Part shown: positions 52,238 through 55,932 of the stretch, piece after piece
How positions within the stretch are numbered: the first letter of the stretch is position 1
How the letters are laid out: each line of letters opens with the position of its first letter
NCBI GenBank assembly: GCA_038322815.1
Contig: JBBQGG010000011.1
Coordinates: 1-55,932, forward strand
Length of the DNA stretch: 55,932 bases
Direction of reading: 5' to 3'
DNA from: PALSA-1296 sp038322815
GTDB lineage: Bacteria; Bacteroidota; Ignavibacteria; Palsa-1295
Made by a program: the position numbers and the translations under genes
Notes under the pieces: model-generated
Told to the model about the DNA's origin: nothing
What the model saw: the letters and a program-made list of their open reading frames with translations, nothing else
Database searches by the model: none

Positions 52238-52775
52238 ATGAAAAACTCAAAAATCAACAGCAAGGGAATTGCCTCAGCAATTTCTTTCGTTGTTTTTTTC
52301 ATCTACTGCAATATCACAGTGCATGCACAAACAATAGTGACTCAATCGCATTGTTTTACTGCTTCAGCAGTTTCCATTAGCGGTTCTGCAGGCTGTAATA
52401 CCGGTGAATGCGGACATGACGGATGGCCGACAGTAGGATGTGGAACCTGCATCAAAGTTACTATTACAAGCAATAAATGCGCTGGACTCCATCCAAATAC
52501 ATTCACTGTTACTTCAAATGCAAGTGATGATTGCCATTCTGTATGCAGTCCTAACGGTGACTTTACTAACGATACCAATGACCCTAGTCTTCGATGCAGG
52601 GTATAATCCCAGGACTTTGTATTATCAAAATATCGCTGGAATTCCTGACGGCAACAGTGCTTCATTTATAATTTGCCGTAATACCTCAGATGGGCCTAAT
52701 GCCACGTATCATATCAGCTGTGGCTGTAGTTGTGGTCTCTCTGTTTGCGATGATTTGGTAATATCAATTCCATAA
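52238..52775 (+). pseudogene. frameshifted small Cys-rich secreted protein, cassette copy 2
   Basis: Frame 1 (52238-52606) encodes a signal peptide (VHAQ) and a Cys-rich region closely related to copy 1 (SQSHCFTASAVSISG, CHSVCSPNGDF) but stops after SLRCRV. The continuing homology is in the next frame: VFDAGYNPRTLYYQN, then GNSASFIICRNTSDG and a Cys-rich end, ending at 52775. This matches the NPRTIYCTA and HSATFRICHV of copy 1. The shift occurs near 52580-52595. Either a real mutation, a sequencing error, or, less likely, programmed frameshifting. Confidence 0.7.
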
Positions 52776-52790
52776 GAAATTGCAGAGTAT

Positions 52791-52834
52791 CGGGGCATGG
52801 AGAATATCGATGCCCCGGATCTTTTGTTTTTTTT
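52791..52834 (+). terminator. strong terminator between small and large genes of cassette 2
   Basis: CGGGGCAT (52791-52798) and ATGCCCCG (52810-52817) form eight perfect pairs, followed by a long T-rich run (52821-52834). It sits before the propeller gene, which implies that most transcripts end after the small protein. Confidence 0.75.
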
Positions 52835-52885
52835 ACAATGCATGATTGCGCTTGGTTTCTTATTTTTACTAACAAGCTTTTACTG

Positions 52886-54568
52886 ATGAAATTACATACT
52901 TGCGCTGCTTTTTTATTTAAAGAACTTGTTTTTATTTTTTTATTTTTAGCTCCGGCGCTTACTTTCTCTCAAGCGCCTAAAATAGAATGGCAAAAATGTT
53001 TAGGTGGTTCCTCTGTAGAAGATCCGGACCCCCGATTGCAGATCATCATTCAACGTGCAGATGGAGGATATTTAATTGCCGGGCGGACGGAATCCAATGA
53101 CGGAGATGTGTCAGGTAATCATTTATGGCATGGGATAACAACAGAAGATATTTGGGTAATCAGCTTAATCGCTAAAGATTCAATCAAATGGCAGAAATGT
53201 TATGGCGGGGACGGCAGCGAAGATGTAAAGTGCATCATTCAGACTTCTGATAAAGGCTATGCAATTGCAGGATATACTACTTCGGTAGATAACGGAGATG
53301 TTTCAGGATTTCGTGACGGAGGATTTTTAGACGCATGGATAATCAAACTCGATTCTTCAGGAAAATTCGAATGGCAGAAATGCATCGGAGGCGGCAAGCT
53401 TAATAATTTTGGGAGTGAGACAATTGCCAGTTCTATTATTCAAACTTCCGATGGCGGATATGCCGTTGCAGGCACGACGAATTCAATAGATGGAGATTTT
53501 TTGGGTAAAAATCATGGGCACGAAGATGCATGGGCAGCAAATCTTGATGTTGTAGGGAATATCAAGTGGCTGGAATGTTATGGAGGAAGCGGCAGCGAGG
53601 CTTTTGAATCCATAATTCAAAATTCAGATGGTGGTTATACTCTTGCGGGTTATACAAGTTCTCAGGATGAAGCTTTCCAGAATCATCACGGTATATCAAA
53701 CTCAGCAGATGCCTACATAGTCAGGATTGATTCTTTAGGCGCTATCATGCAAACTTCAGACAATAAACAATGGCAGAAATTGCTCGGTGGCGGTAATGAT
53801 GAATTCGCGCATTGTATCATTCATACATTTGACGGAGGATATATTTTTACTGGAAGTACTTCTTCCCATGATGGAGATGTTTCGGGGAATCATGGCAGTT
53901 TGGATATCTGGATTGTAAAACTAGATTCCGACGGTAAAATTCAATGGCAGAAATGTCTTGGTGGTTCAGGCTATGATAACGCATTTTCGATTGTTCAAAC
54001 TTTTGACAGCGGCTATGCAATAGCAGGGACGACATTTTCTAATGATGGAGATGTATCAGGAAATCACGGACCACTACCTGATTCAAGTGATCTATGGGTT
54101 GTTAGGCTGAATGCTACAGGCATTATTCAATGGCAGAAATGCCTTGGCGGTTCAGGTTATGATGAAGGCTTTGCCATCATTCAAACAAAAGATGGAGGGT
54201 ATGCCGTCACCGGAAGAACATCTTCCCATAATGGAGATGTTTCCGGTAATCATGGATATTTTGATATTTGGGTTGTAAAACTTGGCGCAGCGGCAAGTGT
54301 CGAAAATTCTTCGAGCCAAACAAATTTTTCATGGGTATATCCGAATCCCTCGACCAATCAAATTCATTTGCAATTATACCATTCGTTATCGGTGAATCGC
54401 GTTCAGTTTTTTAATCTTTTAGGAATGCAGTTTTATCCTCAATATAGCATAGAAAATACTATTGCAGATATTGATGTACATAACCTTCCGGCAGGTGCTT
54501 ATGTTATACGGGTTTCATATTTGAATTCTGATATAGAAGAAATAAGAAAATTTTTACTTTATCATTAA
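52886..54568 (+). CDS. secreted seven-repeat (beta-propeller-like) protein with T9SS sorting domain, copy 2
   Basis: Paralogue of the 50379-52022 product, 560 aa from the ATG at 52886 (MKLHTCAAFLF). This start aligns with the signal peptide of copy 1; the ATG at 52838 lies only 3 nt after the terminator's T-run. Seven repeats begin with IEWQKC, IKWQKC, FEWQKC, IKWLEC, QWQKLL, IQWQKC and IQWQKC, so the single Cys-less repeat is again number five. The C-terminal sorting domain has WVYPNPSTNQIH and NLPAGAYVIRVSY. The last ten codons and about 60 nt downstream are nearly identical in DNA to copy 1. Confidence 0.78.
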   Translation: MKLHTCAAFLFKELVFIFLFLAPALTFSQAPKIEWQKCLGGSSVEDPDPRLQIIIQRADGGYLIAGRTESNDGDVSGNHLWHGITTEDIWVISLIAKDSIKWQKCYGGDGSEDVKCIIQTSDKGYAIAGYTTSVDNGDVSGFRDGGFLDAWIIKLDSSGKFEWQKCIGGGKLNNFGSETIASSIIQTSDGGYAVAGTTNSIDGDFLGKNHGHEDAWAANLDVVGNIKWLECYGGSGSEAFESIIQNSDGGYTLAGYTSSQDEAFQNHHGISNSADAYIVRIDSLGAIMQTSDNKQWQKLLGGGNDEFAHCIIHTFDGGYIFTGSTSSHDGDVSGNHGSLDIWIVKLDSDGKIQWQKCLGGSGYDNAFSIVQTFDSGYAIAGTTFSNDGDVSGNHGPLPDSSDLWVVRLNATGIIQWQKCLGGSGYDEGFAIIQTKDGGYAVTGRTSSHNGDVSGNHGYFDIWVVKLGAAASVENSSSQTNFSWVYPNPSTNQIHLQLYHSLSVNRVQFFNLLGMQFYPQYSIENTIADIDVHNLPAGAYVIRVSYLNSDIEEIRKFLLYH

Positions 54569-54627
54569 AGAAGGTAGTTGAATTCTCACTCGGAACCTTG
54601 CACTTTCGTACAACTTACTTTTTTTTT

Positions 54628-54770
54628 GGTCTGCCTCAAATTAGGAGGTTTTTAGGACGCGATTTTTAGAATCCGCATCGTACTTTTGTAATACCTTATT
54701 AGAGATAGCAAGGTTAGTTTACTCAGACGATTAAGCTACATTAGTTAATGCACCTTTTTTTCAACTTCTT
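54628..54770 (+). repeat. cassette leader, copy 3
   Basis: Third copy, with a few changes. The -7 box TACTTTTG (54681-54688) is intact. The hairpin loop is GAGA instead of GAAA, still GNRA, but one stem pair is lost (TAGCAAGGT). It drives a different small Cys-rich gene. Confidence 0.85.
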
Positions 54771-54781
54771 AATTAATAAAA

Positions 54782-55171
54782 ATGAAAAATCTAATATCAA
54801 CTTCGAGCCGCGCCCTAAGAATGGGTTTGCTGGCAGTAACAATCTGTTTTTACATTTTGAATGGAAATACTCTATTCGCTCAGGGTAGGAATTCATCTGA
54901 TAAAACAGGTATAGAAACTGAAAAATTAAAACTACCTATGCCAGCGTGTCTGGATGAAGGTACTCTTACATCTACGTTTTGTGATGGTGGCTGTGCAACA
55001 ACTGGAGTACCAAGTGCAGGAGGCGTTTTTATGTGCCTTTCGACTGATCTGAGCGGTTTAAACCTTGATCCCAATCATCGTAATTGTGATGGCACAGGAT
55101 CATGCGATGCAGGTAATTGTCAATATTTGCACATCCGTAACTTAACTGAACCATCAATGATTTTTTTTTAA
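54782..55171 (+). CDS. small Cys-rich secreted protein, cassette copy 3 (unrelated sequence)
   Basis: A 129-residue exported protein (signal peptide to about residue 34, TLFAQG). The mature part has about 8 Cys in phrases such as FCDGGCATTG and NCDGTGSCDAGNCQYLH. Its sequence does not align with the copy 1 and 2 small proteins although the leader does, so the same promoter has been put in front of a different Cys-rich gene. No family recognised. Confidence 0.65.
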   Translation: MKNLISTSSRALRMGLLAVTICFYILNGNTLFAQGRNSSDKTGIETEKLKLPMPACLDEGTLTSTFCDGGCATTGVPSAGGVFMCLSTDLSGLNLDPNHRNCDGTGSCDAGNCQYLHIRNLTEPSMIFF

Positions 55172-55196
55172 CCAACTATAAGATTGGAGGGTAATC

Positions 55197-55928
55197 ATGA
55201 TAAAACATTCTACTGTTATTGCGTTAGTGTTCTGCCTTTGCCATGTTGTTTTTGCGCAAATGCCGCAGTGGTCTTCTATTGAAATACCCGGCGATTCATT
55301 GCTCGTAGGTAGTTTAACTTTTCTGGATAGTTTGCATGGATATTTAGGTGTAACACAAATTTCCGAAATAATAGACACTACTAATAATCAAAAAATAAGT
55401 CGTTCATTTTATTTTGAAACAACAGATGGAGGAAAAAAATGGGAAAAAATCACTGATTCGACTATAGCAAGTCCGCAGCCCAGCATTCAATACAATTCGT
55501 CTGTGTTGTTTTCAACTTTATCAAGCAGATATATTTCAGGTGTTAGAGTTCCAGGAACAGGTGATAGTTATAGCATCGCTCATTCATCGAATGGAGGGAA
55601 CTCCTGGAATATACCAATTCAAACTCATAGAAGAAAAGTTTATGGATTGCATGCTTTTCCGAATGATTATAATTTCCTTGTTTATGATTTGGATTCCGGT
55701 ACGTTATTTAGTTCTTTTGACCATGGAAATACTTATCCGCAGAGGGATGTGGATTCGGTATATTTACATACCCTTTATAATAAAGTAAAGGATGGACTTC
55801 CCCCATTTGAGAGGACACTGAACGGTGTGGTATATTTGCAGAAAGGACTATACCACCATGACAGAGAATCAGGATCAATTATCGACACCTCAGAACGTCG
55901 GAGAACGAAAGCGTTACCGTCAGTATGA
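55197..55928 (+). pseudogene. secreted sialidase/VPS10-like repeat protein, 3' end apparently replaced by an insertion sequence
   Basis: The frame opens with an unusual good ribosome binding site (GGAGGG, 7 nt before the ATG) and a signal peptide ending near VVFAQ. The body has BNR/VPS10-like phrases: ETTDGGKKWEKITDS and HSSNGGNSWNIP. Such proteins are usually several hundred residues with a T9SS tail. Here the recognisable sequence runs to about residue 207; the last 35 residues, to the stop at 55928, appear to be read from the insertion sequence starting near 55819. Truncated gene rather than a complete one. Confidence 0.6.
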
Positions 55929-55932
55929 CGAG
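55819..55932 (+). mobile_element. probable left end of an insertion sequence (possibly IS3 type), cut by window end
   Basis: TGAACGGTGTGG at 55819 is a plausible terminal repeat start; it is followed by GTGGTATA...TATACCAC (55827-55834 and 55848-55855), a hairpin in the leader. A new gene with its own ribosome binding site then begins at 55858. The right end is outside the window, so the terminal repeats cannot be compared. Family assignment rests only on the short start of the protein. Confidence 0.45.
55858..55932 (+). CDS. start of a probable transposase gene (5' part only)
   Basis: A second frame starts with ATG at 55858, 10 nt after AAAGGA (55842-55847). The 25 visible residues, MTENQDQLSTPQNVGERKRY then RQYDE, have the basic opening of a DNA-binding OrfA-type transposase subunit (ERKRYRQYDE resembles the RKYDxEFK start of IS3 OrfA). 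The rest is outside the window. The strong ribosome binding site, rare among genes here, fits a foreign element. Confidence 0.45.
   Translation, partial: MTENQDQLSTPQNVGERKRYRQYDE

Overview
The window looks like chromosomal DNA from an uncultured member of the Bacteroidota/Chlorobiota (FCB) lineage. Four things point that way. The tmRNA tag ends in YAMAA, an ending I recall from Chlorobium. Recurrent -7 boxes of the form TAnnTTTG lie about 20 nt downstream of a TTG/TTTG, which is the Bacteroidota sigma factor pattern. Most genes lack a Shine-Dalgarno sequence. Two secreted proteins end in what looks like a type IX secretion (T9SS) sorting domain. A Kapabacteria- or Ignavibacteria-like organism would fit, but this is inference without a phylogeny.

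Layout. 1-5.4 kb: the 3' part of ssrA (tmRNA), a Dps ferritin, an SDR epimerase, two secreted redox/Cys-rich proteins and recJ. 5.4-7.9 kb: a uronate-type catabolic cluster (kduD, a KduI/IolB cupin, an RraA-like aldolase). 7.9-8.8 kb: a non-coding stretch with a well-supported minus-strand small RNA, a strong plus-strand promoter and a short signal-peptide-like ORF. 8.8-15.4 kb: four consecutive secreted low-complexity beta-repeat (tail-fibre-like) proteins. 15.4-16.6 kb: a 1.27 kb non-coding region holding two promoter-to-terminator RNA units plus the 3' remnant of a third, all sharing a conserved 3' hairpin and motif.

16.6-24.8 kb: housekeeping genes (secD, secF, a STAS protein, purA, hldD) and the two permeases of a peptide ABC transporter. 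24.9-32.9 kb: a DUF2795 protein, an Omp85 outer-membrane protein, a GT-C-like membrane protein, an EamA exporter, a HAD phosphatase, prolyl aminopeptidase and an E1-alpha dehydrogenase subunit. 32.9-41.1 kb: a PfkB kinase, an arsC-aquaporin arsenic pair, an AtuA pair, a lipoprotein, aspartokinase, a peptide-binding lipoprotein and tRNA-Phe. 41.3-49.1 kb: a tripeptidyl-peptidase-II-like protease, an atypical NRAMP transporter, sucD, a rhodanese, ndk, a Nudix hydrolase and a secreted protein.

49.2-55.9 kb: an orphan LuxR-type HTH protein followed by tandem cassettes. Each full cassette has a near-identical promoter/5'-UTR of about 142 bp, a small Cys-rich secreted protein, and a seven-repeat probable beta-propeller with a T9SS-like C-terminus. 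There are two full copies, and a third leader carries a different small Cys-rich protein. The small gene of copy 2 is frameshifted. The last gene appears to be cut by the left end of an insertion sequence at about 55,819.

The two most unusual items are the multi-copy RNA family at 15.4-16.55 kb and the tandem Cys-rich/propeller cassettes. The RNA family is linked to the minus-strand RNA at 7.9 kb by a shared 12-mer in a hairpin loop.
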